The notes: generated by a model from the letters alone, not told the origin. Counted from the first letter of the stretch, positions 18,719-28,560 are shown. The stretch is 64,000 nucleotides of DNA from Hyphomicrobiales bacterium (GCA_027489535.1 JAIXZO010000001.1:124001-188000), one strand, 5' to 3'. Made by a program: numbers and translations.

Positions 18719-19905
18719 CACAGCTTCCCCGTTCCGTCGAGCCCGCGCGCGCGGGCGGCCGCGTCGATGAAGCCGCGCGTGGTGGCGAACAGGACGGGCT
18801 CTTCCAGCAGGAAGGCGTCGTGGCCCTTGTCGGTCTCGATCTCGACGAAGGAGACGGAGGCCCCCGAGGCGTTCAGCGCATGCACGATGGCGCGCGAATC
18901 CGAGCTCGGAAACAGCCAATCGGAGGTGAAGGAGGCGATGCAGAAGCGCGTCTTCGTGCCTTTGAAAGCCTTCACCAACGCGCCGTCGTAATCCGCCGCG
19001 AGGTCGAAATAGTCCATCGCGCGGGTGAGATAGAGATAGGAATTGGCGTCGAACCGCTCGACGAAGCTCCTGCCCTGATAGCGCAGATAGCTCTCGACCT
19101 CGAAATCCGCATCGAAGGAGAAGGTCGGCGCGCTGCGCTCCTGCAGCTTGCGGCCGAATTTGCGGTGCAGAGCGGGCTCGGACAGATAGGTGATGTGCGC
19201 GGCCATTCGCGCCACCGCAAGGCCCTTTTCGGGCCGCGTGCCTTCGAGGATGTATCGCCCCGCCTTCCAATCCGGATCGGCCATCACGGCTTGGCGGCCG
19301 ACTTCGTGAAAGGCGATGTTCTGGGCCGAATGCTTCGCGCCCGTGGCGAGCGGCAGCGCCGAGAAGACGCGGTCGGGGTAGCTCGCCGCCCATTGCAGCA
19401 CCTGCATGCCGCCCATCGAGCCGCCGACGACGCAGAACAGGCTCTCGATGCCGAGATGGTCGACGAGCGCCGCCTGCGCGCGCACCATGTCGCGGATGGT
19501 TACGACCGGGAAATCGACGGCATGCGGGCCGTCGCCGTCGGCGCGCAACGAAGCGGGGCCGGTGGTGCCCATGCAGCCGCCGAGCACGTTGGAGCAGATG
19601 ACGAAGAACCTGTCGGTATCGACGGGCTTGCCCGGGCCGATCAGGCTTTCCCACCATCCGGGTTTGCCCGTGACGGGGTGGATGTTGGCGACGTGCTGAT
19701 CGCCCGTCAGGGCATGGCACACGAGCACCGCATTGGAGCGGTCCGCGTTGAGCGTGCCGTAGGTCTGATACGCGATCTGCCAAGGACCGATGGAACCGCC
19801 GCCGTCGAGCGCGAGCGGACGCTCCGCGCCGAAGCGCAGAACGAGACTCGTGGGCTGATCCGCCTCATTCGCCGAGGCGGCGACGGCGGCATGGGGACGC
19901 GACAT
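18718..19905 (-). CDS. metX: Homoserine O-acyltransferase MetX
   Basis: 395 residues of alpha/beta-hydrolase fold. MetX acylates homoserine in methionine synthesis. The nucleophile elbow [10 protein letters not shown], the early YQTYGTLN and CHALTGDQH, the [14 protein letters not shown] stretch and the C-terminal GHDAFLLE (catalytic His) are all in place. Acetyl versus succinyl donor cannot be settled by eye; acetyl is usual for MetX partnered with MetW. I looked for a SAM-II riboswitch in the 122-bp upstream gap and did not recognise one. Confidence 0.94.
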   Translation of the reverse strand: MSRPHAAVAASANEADQPTSLVLRFGAERPLALDGGGSIGPWQIAYQTYGTLNADRSNAVLVCHALTGDQHVANIHPVTGKPGWWESLIGPGKPVDTDRFFVICSNVLGGCMGTTGPASLRADGDGPHAVDFPVVTIRDMVRAQAALVDHLGIESLFCVVGGSMGGMQVLQWAASYPDRVFSALPLATGAKHSAQNIAFHEVGRQAVMADPDWKAGRYILEGTRPEKGLAVARMAAHITYLSEPALHRKFGRKLQERSAPTFSFDADFEVESYLRYQGRSFVERFDANSYLYLTRAMDYFDLAADYDGALVKAFKGTKTRFCIASFTSDWLFPSSDSRAIVHALNASGASVSFVEIETDKGHDAFLLEEPVLFATTRGFIDAAARARGLDGTGKL

Positions 19906-19960
19906 TCGTTCCGTCTCTCCGGTTCGATCGTTCGGTACGAAGAACCCAATCCGGTAATGC

Positions 19961-19992
19961 CAAGAGCGTTTGCAGGCAAGAGCGACTGCAGG
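19961..19992. repeat. Tandem 16-bp duplication upstream of metX
   Basis: Two adjacent 16-bp units, CAAGAGCGTTTGCAGG and CAAGAGCGACTGCAGG, differ at two positions. They lie in the 122-bp space between uxuB (stop at 20028) and the metX start (19905), that is, in the metX leader/promoter region on the minus strand. Function unknown; a tandem operator or simple slippage product are both possible. Confidence 0.6.
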
Positions 19993-20027
19993 CAGAGGGA
20001 CGCGCCGGCACGCAGAGGACGGACGCG

Positions 20028-21515
20028 TCAGCCTTTGGAGACGAGGTCGCGGACGGTGGCCGCAGCTCCCTTTTCAAAGAGGGACCGCAGCGCGGCGATG
20101 ACCGGAGCGGTGAAGCGCTGGTCGGACGGAAGATCGCGGCCGAAGACCTGCTCGATCGTCATCAGCGCGGGCGCGAGCCTTTCGGGCGAGGGACCGGCTT
20201 CGCCGCACAGGGCCTTGATGCGGTCGAGCAGGGGGTCGCGCACGTCGATGGGCGCGCCGTTCTCGTCGATGCCGGTGACGTAACGCATCCATGCGGCGAC
20301 GCCGAGTGCGAGGCGGTCGATGGACGCCCCCGCCGCCAGACGGTCGCGAGCCGTCCCGAGCAGGCGTTGCGGCAGTTTCTGCGTCCCGTCCATGGCGATC
20401 TGCCAGGTGCGGTGGCGGAGTTCCGGATTGCGGAAGCGCTCGATCAGCGAGCGCTTGTAGGCGTCGAGATCGGTGCCGGGCGGCATGTGGAGGGTCGGCG
20501 TGACCTCCTCGTCCATGAGCCGCGCGACGAGCGTCGCGATGCCGTCGTCGGCCATGGCGTCGGCCACGGTTTCATGGCCCGAGAGATAGCCGAGATAGGC
20601 CAGCGTCGAATGCGAGCCGTTGAGCAGTCGAAGCTTCATGGCCTCGTAAGGCTCGACGTCCGCCGCCATCTGCGCGCCGACGGCGGCCCAGTCGGGGCGG
20701 CCTTGGGGAAAGCGGTCCTCGATCACCCATTGCGTGAACGGCTCGGTCACGACCGGCCATGCGTCGACGACGCCGAGAGCCTGCGTGACGGCCGCACGGT
20801 CCGCATCCGTCGTGGCGGGCACGATGCGGTCGACCATGGTGCAAGGAAAGGCCACCTCGGTTTCGACGCGACGGCCGAGCGCCGGATCGCGCAGCGCGGC
20901 GAAGCGGGCGACGACGTTGCGCACCGTCCTGCCGTTGGAGGGGAGGTTGTCGCATGTCAGCACGGTGAAGGGCGGCAGGCCGGCGGCGAAGCGGCGCTCC
21001 AACGCGGCGACGAGATAGCCGGGCGCGGAGCGGGGCGCGAAAGGGTTCGCCAGATCGTGGACCACGTCGGGGTGGTCCTCCTTCAGGCGGCCGGTCGCCG
21101 GATCGTGGCAGTAGCCCTTCTCGGTCACGGTCAGCGACACGATGCGGACGTCCGGATGGGCCATGGCGCGGATCAGCGCTTCCGGGTCTTCCGGTGCGAC
21201 GAGGACGGATTTGATCGCGCCGACTACGCGCAGTTCGGTACCCTTCGGGCCTTTGACCGCGACGGCATAGAGCCCGTCCTGCGGGTTCAAGGCGTCGCGC
21301 GTGTCCGGCGAGCGCAGGCTCGCGCCGAGGATGCCCCAGCGCAGGTCGCCGGCCGCAAGCGCATGATCCGTGTAGACGGCCATATGGGCGCGATGGAACG
21401 CGCCGATGCCGAGATGGACGATGCCGGTTTTGACGGCGGCCCGGTCATAGGTCGGTTTCGCGACGGCGGCGGGCAGGGCGGAAAGGGCCGCCGGAGAGAG
21501 GCGGGGCCCGCTCAC
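20028..21515 (-). CDS. uxuB: D-fructuronate reductase UxuB (mannitol dehydrogenase family)
   Basis: 495 residues of the long-chain mannitol dehydrogenase family. UxuB reduces fructuronate to D-mannonate with NADH. The N-terminal cofactor motif [15 protein letters not shown] and the central NLPSNGRT and catalytic-type [10 protein letters not shown] sequences are visible. Mannitol-2-dehydrogenase is an alternative for the family, but the neighbours (uxuA overlapping by GTGA, kduI/kduD, uxaC) point to fructuronate. It is the last gene of the uronate operon; the start is GTG at 21515. Confidence 0.88.
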   Translation of the reverse strand: MSGPRLSPAALSALPAAVAKPTYDRAAVKTGIVHLGIGAFHRAHMAVYTDHALAAGDLRWGILGASLRSPDTRDALNPQDGLYAVAVKGPKGTELRVVGAIKSVLVAPEDPEALIRAMAHPDVRIVSLTVTEKGYCHDPATGRLKEDHPDVVHDLANPFAPRSAPGYLVAALERRFAAGLPPFTVLTCDNLPSNGRTVRNVVARFAALRDPALGRRVETEVAFPCTMVDRIVPATTDADRAAVTQALGVVDAWPVVTEPFTQWVIEDRFPQGRPDWAAVGAQMAADVEPYEAMKLRLLNGSHSTLAYLGYLSGHETVADAMADDGIATLVARLMDEEVTPTLHMPPGTDLDAYKRSLIERFRNPELRHRTWQIAMDGTQKLPQRLLGTARDRLAAGASIDRLALGVAAWMRYVTGIDENGAPIDVRDPLLDRIKALCGEAGPSPERLAPALMTIEQVFGRDLPSDQRFTAPVIAALRSLFEKGAAATVRDLVSKG

Positions 21516-22693
21516 GTCAGTCGCTCCAGCGTGCGGATGACGCCGCGCAGTTCCGCGAGGCCCTTGAGGCGGCCGATGGCGGAATAGCCGGGCGCGGCCT
21601 GCTTGTTGAGGTCGTCGAGCATCCGATGTCCGTGGTCGGGACGGAAGGGGACGGCGTTGCCGCCGCGCCTGCGATCCTCCTTCAGGAGCTTGCCGATGAC
21701 CGCTACCATGTCGACGTCGCCGTCGAGATGGTCGGCTTCATGGAAGGACAGCGTGTCGCCCTCGCGCTTGGTGGCGCGCAGGTGGACGAAATGGATGCGC
21801 GGGGCGAATTCCTCGGCGATGGCCGGCAGGTCGTTGTCGGCGCGCACGCCCAGCGAACCGGTGCAGAAACACATGCCGTTGGCCTCGCTCGGCACCGCGT
21901 CGAACAGCGCGCGGTAGTCGGCGGCGGTCGAGGCGACGCGGGGCAGGCCGAACATGGAGCGCGGCGGATCGTCGGGGTGCAGCGTCAGCTTCACGCCGAG
22001 CTTCTCGGCGGCGGGGGTCACCGCTTCGAGAAACTCGACGAGATGGCGGCGCAGCTTCGGCGCGTCGATCTCGGCATAGGCCTTCAGCTTTTCGCGGAAG
22101 GCGGGGATGGTCAGCGGGTCCGTGGTCGAGCCCGGCAGCGCGCTCGCGATCACATGGATCAGATAGTCGATGTCGGCCTGCGTGAAGCTCTTGAAGGTCG
22201 CCGCCGCGCGGGCGCGTGCGGCGGCGTCGTAATCCTTCTCCGCGCCGGGCCGTTCGAGAATGAACAGGTCGAAGGCGGCGAAGCGGTCGGCGTCGAAGCG
22301 CAGGCAGGTCGCGCCCGTCGGCAACACGTAATCGAGATCGGTGCGCGTCCAATCCACGACGGGCATGAAATTGTAGCAGATGGTGCGGATGCCGTTGGCC
22401 GCGACCGCTTCCATGCTCGCGATCCAGCCCTCGACGGACTGCGTGGCGCCTTTGCCGAGGCGCTTCACGTCGTCGGGCACCGGGATGCTCTCGACGATGG
22501 TCCAGCGCAGCTGCGAGCGGCCCGGCGGGGAGGTCTCGATCAGGTTCTTGCGGTCGGCGACGCCCTGCGTCGTCCAGACCGTGCCGGGCTTCAGCTCGTG
22601 CAGCGCATTGACGACCTCGGTCGCTCCCGCCTGCCTGATGTCGTCGAGGGTCACCACGTCATGCGGGCCGTACCAGCGCCAAGCCTGTCTCAT
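21512..22693 (-). CDS. uxuA: D-mannonate dehydratase UxuA
   Basis: 393 residues, essentially the length of E. coli UxuA. It dehydrates D-mannonate to 2-keto-3-deoxygluconate. A TIM-barrel with family stretches: RWYGPHDVVTLDDIRQAGA, TICYNFMPVVDWTRTDL, LHPDDPPR and GHRMLDD near the end. The His/Cys-rich metal-site segment MCFCTGSLG is present. An in-frame upstream extension exists, but ATG at 22693 (MRQAWRWYG) fits the family. It lies 22 bp after kduD and overlaps uxuB. Confidence 0.95.
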   Translation of the reverse strand: MRQAWRWYGPHDVVTLDDIRQAGATEVVNALHELKPGTVWTTQGVADRKNLIETSPPGRSQLRWTIVESIPVPDDVKRLGKGATQSVEGWIASMEAVAANGIRTICYNFMPVVDWTRTDLDYVLPTGATCLRFDADRFAAFDLFILERPGAEKDYDAAARARAAATFKSFTQADIDYLIHVIASALPGSTTDPLTIPAFREKLKAYAEIDAPKLRRHLVEFLEAVTPAAEKLGVKLTLHPDDPPRSMFGLPRVASTAADYRALFDAVPSEANGMCFCTGSLGVRADNDLPAIAEEFAPRIHFVHLRATKREGDTLSFHEADHLDGDVDMVAVIGKLLKEDRRRGGNAVPFRPDHGHRMLDDLNKQAAPGYSAIGRLKGLAELRGVIRTLERLT

Positions 22694-22715
22694 GTCGGAA
22701 GTCCTTGCGTTGCGA

Positions 22716-23471
22716 TCAGCGGGCGAGCCAGCCACCGTCCACGGGAATCACGGCGCCGTGCACGTAATCGGAGGCGCGCGAGGCGAGAAACACCGCCGCG
22801 CCGCCCATGTCGTCGGGGCGTCCCCAACGGCCGGCGGGGATGCGCGCGAGGATCTGCGCGCTGCGGTCGGGATCGTCGCGCAGAGCCGCGGTGTTGTTGG
22901 TGACGTGGTAGCCGGGCGCAATGGCATTGACGTTGATGCCCTTGCCCGCCCATTCGCAGGCCAAGAGCTTCGTCAGCCCCGCCACGCCGTGCTTGGACGC
23001 CGTGTAGGACGGGATGCGGATGCCGCCCTGAAACGACAGCAGCGAGCCGACATTGATGATCTTGCCGCCGCCTTCGCGCGCCAGCATGTGCTTGCCGACG
23101 GCTTGCGAGAGGAAGAAGACGGACTTGAGATTGACGTTCATCACGTCGTCCCAGTCCTGTTCGGTGAAATCGACGGCGTCGGCGCGGCGGATGATGCCCG
23201 CATTGTTGACGAGGACGTCGATGCGCCCGCGCCAGGCCAGCGTCTCCGCGACGATGCGGTCGATCGGCTCCAGCGTGGCGAGATCGGCCGTGAGGGGCAG
23301 AAACGCGCCGCCCGCCGCTTCGACCAGCGTCTGCGTTTCGTCCATCGCGGACCGCCCGACGCCCGCTACGGCAGCACCCGCCTGCGCGAGCGCGACGGCG
23401 ATGCCTTGGCCGAGGCCGGTATTCGCGCCGGTGACGACGGCGGTGAGGCCGGTGAGATCGAACAGGTTCAC
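22716..23471 (-). CDS. kduD: 2-dehydro-3-deoxy-D-gluconate 5-dehydrogenase KduD
   Basis: 251-residue short-chain dehydrogenase. The NAD motif TGANTGLGQG, NNAG, and catalytic Tyr-x3-Lys in YTASKHG are present. KduD reduces 2,5-diketo-3-deoxygluconate to 2-keto-3-deoxygluconate in the breakdown of unsaturated uronates. Assignment over other SDRs rests on the VVTGANTGLGQGIA/NVNAIAPGYHVTNNT pattern and on kduI, whose stop it overlaps by 4 bp. Confidence 0.9.
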   Translation of the reverse strand: MNLFDLTGLTAVVTGANTGLGQGIAVALAQAGAAVAGVGRSAMDETQTLVEAAGGAFLPLTADLATLEPIDRIVAETLAWRGRIDVLVNNAGIIRRADAVDFTEQDWDDVMNVNLKSVFFLSQAVGKHMLAREGGGKIINVGSLLSFQGGIRIPSYTASKHGVAGLTKLLACEWAGKGINVNAIAPGYHVTNNTAALRDDPDRSAQILARIPAGRWGRPDDMGGAAVFLASRASDYVHGAVIPVDGGWLAR

Positions 23472-24304
23472 CGCAGCTCTCCCATCGCCACCGCGTCCAT
23501 GTCCGTGAAGCTCTGATTGTCGCCCGCCATCGCCCAGACGAAGGCGTAATTCGCGGTGCCGACGCCCGAATGGATCGACCAGCCGGGGGAGAGCACGGCC
23601 TGCTCGTCGCTCATGACGAGATGCTTGGTCTCGGTCGGCTCGCCCATCATGTGGAACACGCGGGTTTCGGGGGCGAGGTCGAAATAGAGATAGACCTCCG
23701 AGCGGCGGTCATGGGTATGCGTCGGCATCGTGTTCCAGACGCTGCCCGGGGCGAGAAAGGTCGCGCCCATCACGAGCTGGCAGGAGGGCACGCGGCCGGG
23801 GATGATCATCTGATGCAGCGTGCGGACGTTCGCCGTGTCCTGCGTACCGAGCTGGAGCGTGTTGGCGTCGGCGAGCGTCACCTTCATCGTCGTATGGCGG
23901 TGATGCGCGGGGCAGCTGACGAGGTAGAACTTGGCGGGACGAGCGGGATCGGTGCTCTCGAAACGCACGTCGGCCGTGCCCATCGCGACATAGAGCATGT
24001 CATGCGGGGCGAGATCGAACGTCTCGCCGTCGCAGACGACGCGGCCCGCGCCGCCGACGTTGAAGACGCCGAGTTCGCGGCGCGCGAGGAACGTGTCCTG
24101 CCCGATCGGCTTCGAGGTTTCGAGCGTCAGCGCCTTGGAGACGGGCATCGCGCCGCCCACGACCAACCGGTCGATATGGCTGTAGGTGAGCGCGACCTCG
24201 TCGGGCGCGAAGATGCGCTCGATGAGGAAGTGACGCCGCAGCTCCTCGGTCGAAAAGGTGCGGACCGCTTCGGGATGCGGAACCTGTCGGACGTCGATGC
24301 TCAT
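23468..24304 (-). CDS. kduI: 5-dehydro-4-deoxy-D-glucuronate isomerase KduI
   Basis: 278 residues, the same length as E. coli KduI. It isomerises 4-deoxy-L-threo-5-hexosulose uronate, formed spontaneously from unsaturated galacturonate or glucuronate, to 2,5-diketo-3-deoxygluconate. Two cupin halves are visible; the zinc site is in MPTHTHDRRSEVYLYFD. The open frame continues upstream through the permease gene in another frame, so ATG at 24304 (MSIDVRQVPHP) is taken. Presence of kduI-kduD implies the cell meets products of lyases acting on pectate, hyaluronan or similar. Confidence 0.95.
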   Translation of the reverse strand: MSIDVRQVPHPEAVRTFSTEELRRHFLIERIFAPDEVALTYSHIDRLVVGGAMPVSKALTLETSKPIGQDTFLARRELGVFNVGGAGRVVCDGETFDLAPHDMLYVAMGTADVRFESTDPARPAKFYLVSCPAHHRHTTMKVTLADANTLQLGTQDTANVRTLHQMIIPGRVPSCQLVMGATFLAPGSVWNTMPTHTHDRRSEVYLYFDLAPETRVFHMMGEPTETKHLVMSDEQAVLSPGWSIHSGVGTANYAFVWAMAGDNQSFTDMDAVAMGELR

Positions 24305-24336
24305 CGGGACTGCTCTTTGCGGGGCGGAAGGACGGC

Positions 24337-25221
24337 TCAGTGCGAGGGTCGCTTGGCGCGCGTGACCATCTGCGTCGGGTTGACGAAGCGCAGCGCGATC
24401 ACGAGCCAGATCAGCGTGGTGACCATGTAGACCACCGCCATGGCGTCGATGGACTGCACGGCGCGTACGCCGGCCGCGAACACGGCGTAATACAGCGCGA
24501 CGACGAGGGTCTGGCTCGTCGGGCCGGCCGTGAGGAAGGTCAGCTCGAACATCGCGATGGTGCGAACCAGTACCAAAAGCAGCGCCGCCAAGATGCCGGG
24601 CATCAGCAGCGGCAGCAGCACATGCACGAACATGCGCAATGTGCCCGCGCCGAACACGCGCGCGGCGGCCTCCACGCGCGGATCGATCTGCTCGATGAAC
24701 GGGATCATCACGAGAATGACGAAGGGCACCGTGGGAACCAGGTTCGCGAGGATCACGCCCCACATCGTGCCGCCGAGGCCCGATTGATAGAGAACGGTCG
24801 CCAAGGGAATGCCGAAGGTGACGGGCGGCACCAGAAGCGGCAGCAGGAACAGCAGCATCAGCGCCTTCTTGCCGGGAAACTCCCGCCGCGCGAGCGCATA
24901 GGCGGCCGGCACGCCGATCAGTCCGGACAGCAGCACCACGGCCCCGACGATCTGGAAGGTGACGACCAGAACCTCGGTGAGCTGGAACTCGGCCCAAGCC
25001 GAGAAATACCACTTCGTCGTCCAGCCCTGCGGCAGCCAGGAGCGCAGCCAACGGGTCGCGAAGGAGCTGGTCACGACGGCGGCGATGATGCCGAACAGGT
25101 TGACGATGAAGAAGATCATCGTCGTCCACACGGCGATGATCCACAGGCGCGACCCGACGGAACGCATCGTAGCGGGGGTCGCCGGCGCGGCGGACGGGGT
25201 GTCGAGAACTGCGGTGCTCAC
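24337..25221 (-). CDS. ABC transporter permease, PotC-like
   Basis: 294 residues with about six hydrophobic segments and the binding-protein-dependent permease EAA region (ARVFGAGTLRMFVHVLLP), which contacts the ATPase. The sequence looks like the second permease of polyamine/iron/thiamine-type importers rather than the CUT1 sugar type. It lies 4 bp after the first permease and 32 bp before kduI, inside the uronate operon. The cargo is inferred from context only. Confidence 0.85.
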   Translation of the reverse strand: MSTAVLDTPSAAPATPATMRSVGSRLWIIAVWTTMIFFIVNLFGIIAAVVTSSFATRWLRSWLPQGWTTKWYFSAWAEFQLTEVLVVTFQIVGAVVLLSGLIGVPAAYALARREFPGKKALMLLFLLPLLVPPVTFGIPLATVLYQSGLGGTMWGVILANLVPTVPFVILVMIPFIEQIDPRVEAAARVFGAGTLRMFVHVLLPLLMPGILAALLLVLVRTIAMFELTFLTAGPTSQTLVVALYYAVFAAGVRAVQSIDAMAVVYMVTTLIWLVIALRFVNPTQMVTRAKRPSH

Positions 25222-25225
25222 GGGA

Positions 25226-26116
25226 TCAGCCTTTCGCGCCGGCGGCGGGGCCGCGATAGAACAGATTGCGGAGAGAGAGCGCCGCCACGACGACCGCGAA
25301 CTGGACGAAGCCCATGATCATCGCGATGGCCGAGGCCATCGGCCGGTCATATTGCTCGAACGCCGCCTGATAGGCCGCGATGGAGATGACGCGCGTCGGG
25401 CCGGCGGGAGCGCCGAGCAGCACCGCCGACGGCAGCACCGAATAGGCCTGCACGAAGCTGAGGCAGAAGGTGATCGCGAGGCCCGGCATCAGCAGCGGCA
25501 GGAAGATGTGGCGGAAGCGCGCCGCCGAGCGCGCGCCCAACGTCGCCGCCGCCTGTTCCAAGGCCGGATCGATGCCGCTTACGTAGGACAGCGTCAGCAG
25601 GAAGGTGAACGGGAAACCCGTGATGACGAGCGAGATGAACACGCCCCAATAATTGTTCACCAGCTTGATCTGTCCCGGCGAGAACAGCCCGGTCGAGACC
25701 AGCGTGCGGATGAACCAGCCCTGCGGGCCGAAATAGTTCAGCATCCCTTCCGCCACCAGCACCGTGCCGAGCGTGATCGGCAGCACGAGAATGGTGGTGA
25801 GCAGGCGTTGATGCTTCATCAGGCGGACGCGGAAGGCGACCGGCACCGCAAACAACAGGTTCACGATCGTGACCGGAAAGGCGAGCGCCAGCGTCGTGTA
25901 GATCGTGTCGTACAGAAACGGGTCCGAGAAGAATTTGACGTAGTTGGCCAGAAACCAACCCCCGTCCTTGGGCTTGAACGACAGCCACAGCCCGTAGCCG
26001 AACGGATAGATGAACAGCGCGATCAGGAAAATCGCCGCCGGCACCGCCATAAGCGTGACGCCGTCGAGGCCTTTGGCTGCGAGCCGGGAGCGGAGAGGAA
26101 GGGCGTGACCGGTCAT
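25226..26116 (-). CDS. ABC transporter permease, PotB-like
   Basis: 296 residues, about six membrane segments, with an EAA-type loop (AATLGARSAARFRHIFLPLL). Two starts are possible: ATG at 26131 (overlapping the ATPase gene by 14 bp) or ATG at 26116. I choose 26116 because GGGAG lies about 7 bases before it and the ATPase stop is one base upstream, the tight spacing seen elsewhere in this operon. It should pair with the downstream permease to form the channel of a uronate importer (inference). Confidence 0.85.
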   Translation of the reverse strand: MTGHALPLRSRLAAKGLDGVTLMAVPAAIFLIALFIYPFGYGLWLSFKPKDGGWFLANYVKFFSDPFLYDTIYTTLALAFPVTIVNLLFAVPVAFRVRLMKHQRLLTTILVLPITLGTVLVAEGMLNYFGPQGWFIRTLVSTGLFSPGQIKLVNNYWGVFISLVITGFPFTFLLTLSYVSGIDPALEQAAATLGARSAARFRHIFLPLLMPGLAITFCLSFVQAYSVLPSAVLLGAPAGPTRVISIAAYQAAFEQYDRPMASAIAMIMGFVQFAVVVAALSLRNLFYRGPAAGAKG

Positions 26117-26117
26117 C

Positions 26118-27182
26118 TCACTCTCCCGCATAGACGAGGACGCGGGCGGGCTCCGCGCCGAGGCGCAGGGTCTCGCCGGGCACGACGCGGGTTTCCGAAC
26201 GAAAGAACAATTCGTCGCCGGTCGAAGAACGCGCCTGTCCGAAGAAGTCGCGCCCGCGATATTCGATGGCCTCCACCGTCGCGTCGATGCCGTGAGCGTC
26301 GGACGCGACCGGCACCATGTCGTCGGGGCGGATCGCCGCGACCGCGGTGTCGCCCGGCGCGGTTTCTTGAAGGACTCCGTCCATCGTCGTGCCGCCGACG
26401 GAGAGCTGCACGGACGTGCCGTCGCGCGACAGCACGCGGCCGGTGATGCGGTTGCGGAAGCCCATGAACTCGGCGACGTCGAGATGCGCCGGGCGGGCGT
26501 AAAGGTCCTCCGGCGTGCCGACCTGCCGGATCATGCCGTCGCGCAGAACCACGATGCGGTCGGCCAGCGAGAGCGCCTCGTCCTGATCGTGGGTCACATA
26601 GATGGTGATGCAGCCGAGGCTCTGATGAATCCGGCGGATTTCTTGCCGCATTTCGAGCCGCAGCTTGGCGTCGAGGTTCGAGAGCGGCTCGTCCATCAAC
26701 ACCAGCGGCGGATCGACGGCGATGGCGCGCGCGATGGCGACGCGCTGCTGCTGACCGCCGGAAAGCTGGCCGGGGAGCTTGTGCGCTTGCGATTCGAGCC
26801 GGACGGTCTTGATGGCTCGATCGATGCGGGGCTCGGCCTCCGTCTTCGGGACGCCCTGCATCTTCAGGCCGAACCCGATATTGGCGCGCACCGTCATATG
26901 CGGAAACAACGCATAGCTCTGGAAAACCATGCCGAAGCCGCGGTCCTCGGTGGGCAGCGTGTCGATGCGGCGGTCGTCGAGGAAAATCGAGCCGCGCGTG
27001 GTCGGCAGCAGCCCGGCGATGCAGTTGAGCGCCGTCGATTTTCCGCAGCCCGACGGGCCGAGAAGAGCGATGAATTCGCCGCGCTTGATCTCGAGCGAGA
27101 GGTCCTTGAGCGCGTTCATCGTACCGAAATCGCGGCCGACGCCGTCGAGACGCAGGGATTTGAAGGTCGAATGCGTGGCCAT
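26118..27182 (-). CDS. ABC transporter ATP-binding protein, PotA-like
   Basis: 354 residues. Walker A GPSGCGKST, signature LSGGQQQRVAIARA, Walker B/D-loop VLMDEPLSNLDAKLR and switch His in YVTHDQDEA are all present, followed by a C-terminal TOBE-type regulatory domain (RNRITGRV... onward). This is the PotA/FbpC/UgpC layout. A TTG two codons upstream is possible, but ATG at 27182 is taken. It powers the two permeases that follow within a few bases. It lies 120 bp downstream of the binding-protein gene, past a hairpin terminator. Confidence 0.9.
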   Translation of the reverse strand: MATHSTFKSLRLDGVGRDFGTMNALKDLSLEIKRGEFIALLGPSGCGKSTALNCIAGLLPTTRGSIFLDDRRIDTLPTEDRGFGMVFQSYALFPHMTVRANIGFGLKMQGVPKTEAEPRIDRAIKTVRLESQAHKLPGQLSGGQQQRVAIARAIAVDPPLVLMDEPLSNLDAKLRLEMRQEIRRIHQSLGCITIYVTHDQDEALSLADRIVVLRDGMIRQVGTPEDLYARPAHLDVAEFMGFRNRITGRVLSRDGTSVQLSVGGTTMDGVLQETAPGDTAVAAIRPDDMVPVASDAHGIDATVEAIEYRGRDFFGQARSSTGDELFFRSETRVVPGETLRLGAEPARVLVYAGE

Positions 27183-27258
27183 GGACAACTCTTCAGGGGT
27201 GGGGCCGGTCCGCGGAAGGCGGAGACGGCGGGTCGCCCGGGGCGACGGTCGTTGCGGG

Positions 27259-27287
27259 AAAAAGGCGGCCGGAACGCTCCGGCCGCC
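27259..27287 (-). terminator. Intra-operon hairpin terminator after the binding-protein gene
   Basis: On the minus strand a perfect 10-bp stem (GGCGGCCGGA / TCCGGCCGCC with a 4-nt loop) runs into five T residues. It lies 16 bp after the stop of the solute-binding protein gene and about 77 bp before the ATPase start. Partial termination here would leave the binding protein made in excess over the membrane parts, a known arrangement in ABC operons. Confidence 0.85.
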
Positions 27288-27302
27288 CTGGAGCCGTGAG
27301 GC

Positions 27303-28487
27303 TTACTTCTTCTTCTTCGAGCCGATGCGCTCGTCCCACATGCGGAAGGCGACGACCATCGCGTCCGGCTCGAGGGGCAGCTCCTTCGGGTGGTCGGCGA
27401 TCAGCTTGTCGTATTCGGGACGACCGAATTCCTTGATCGCGGCCTGGCTCTCGGCGGGGGCCATCGAGAGGGGAACGTCCTTCACGGCCGGACCCGGATA
27501 GAAATAGCCCTCGTCATAGGTGTAGGCCTGCGCCTCCTTGGTCAGCATGAAGTTCATCATGTCGACGAGGACGGCCATCTTGTCGTTCGAGAGGCCCTTG
27601 GGAACGCACATGTAATGCGCGTCGACGACCCAGCGGAAATTCTTCAGCGTCTGGATCTTGGCTTCCTTCGGGACCACGCCGAGAACGCGCGGGTTGATGT
27701 CCCAGCCGGTGGTCGAGACGATGATGTCGCGCGTGCCTTCGCCGAGTTCCTTCATGGTGACGCCGGTGCCCGTCGGATAGGCCTCGATGTACTGGCCGAT
27801 CTCCTCGAGATAGGCCCAGGTCTTGGCCCAGCCGTTGACCGGGTCCTTCGGGTTCGAGTCGCCGAGGATGTAGGGCAGGCCCATCATGAAGGTGCGGCCG
27901 GGTCCGGAATTCGCCGGGCGGGCATAGAGGAACTTGTTCGGGTTCGCCTTGGCCCAAGCGAGCAGTTCTTCGGCCGAGGTCGGCGGGGTCTTCACCTTGT
28001 CGGGCATGTATTCGAGCAGCGGACCCGACGGGTAATAGGCGACGATGACGCCCTGACCCTTCGCGAGACCCTGCATGCGGGCCGCGGGCTCCAGCAGGAT
28101 GTCGTCGAGCTTGGGCAGCTGCGCGCCGTGCGTGCCGAGCAGGTCGACCCAAAGCTTCTGGTCGAGGCCGGCGGCGAGCGCGTCGGTGCCGGTCAGCACG
28201 AGATCGATGTCGACGCGGCCGGCGTCCTGCTGGGCCTTGATCTTGCCCGGCAGTTCGGGGGCCGGAGCCTTGGTGAAGGTGAAGCGCGAGACGAGGTTCG
28301 GCTTCGCCTTGCGGTAGGCTTCGAAGGCCTTCTGCGTCAGCGCGAGGTTGCCCGCGACGTCGACGACGTTGATGGCGACCGCTTCCTTCGGCAGCGCGAG
28401 TTGGGCGAACGCGCCCGACGTGCCCATGGCTGCGAAGCCGGCGGCCGCGCCCATGAACCCGCGACGAGAGATGTCGAGTTTCGTCAT
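27303..28487 (-). CDS. Tat-exported ABC solute-binding protein (family 1 type)
   Basis: 394 residues. The N-terminus ISRRGFMGAAAGFAAMGTSGAFAQ carries the twin-arginine motif SRRGFM, so it is probably exported folded by Tat. The mature part resembles periplasmic binding proteins of polyamine/iron importers (VVDVAGNLALTQKAFEAY at the start, WDERIG near the end). The protein ends in four lysines. As part of the uronate operon it likely binds a uronate or short unsaturated oligouronide, but the ligand is not shown by sequence. Confidence 0.87.
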   Translation of the reverse strand: MTKLDISRRGFMGAAAGFAAMGTSGAFAQLALPKEAVAINVVDVAGNLALTQKAFEAYRKAKPNLVSRFTFTKAPAPELPGKIKAQQDAGRVDIDLVLTGTDALAAGLDQKLWVDLLGTHGAQLPKLDDILLEPAARMQGLAKGQGVIVAYYPSGPLLEYMPDKVKTPPTSAEELLAWAKANPNKFLYARPANSGPGRTFMMGLPYILGDSNPKDPVNGWAKTWAYLEEIGQYIEAYPTGTGVTMKELGEGTRDIIVSTTGWDINPRVLGVVPKEAKIQTLKNFRWVVDAHYMCVPKGLSNDKMAVLVDMMNFMLTKEAQAYTYDEGYFYPGPAVKDVPLSMAPAESQAAIKEFGRPEYDKLIADHPKELPLEPDAMVVAFRMWDERIGSKKKK

Positions 28488-28560
28488 GATGAGGTCCTTC
28501 CTCCCTTGATGACCGGGTTGGCTCCGGCCGTTTCCGTTCGATCCGGCACAGGCCGGTTCG

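Noticed and set aside
18080-19783. Single long protein spanning metX and metW
   Set aside because: In this frame only the metW part is meaningful; metX lies in another frame with all catalytic motifs, and the two genes overlap by ATGA.
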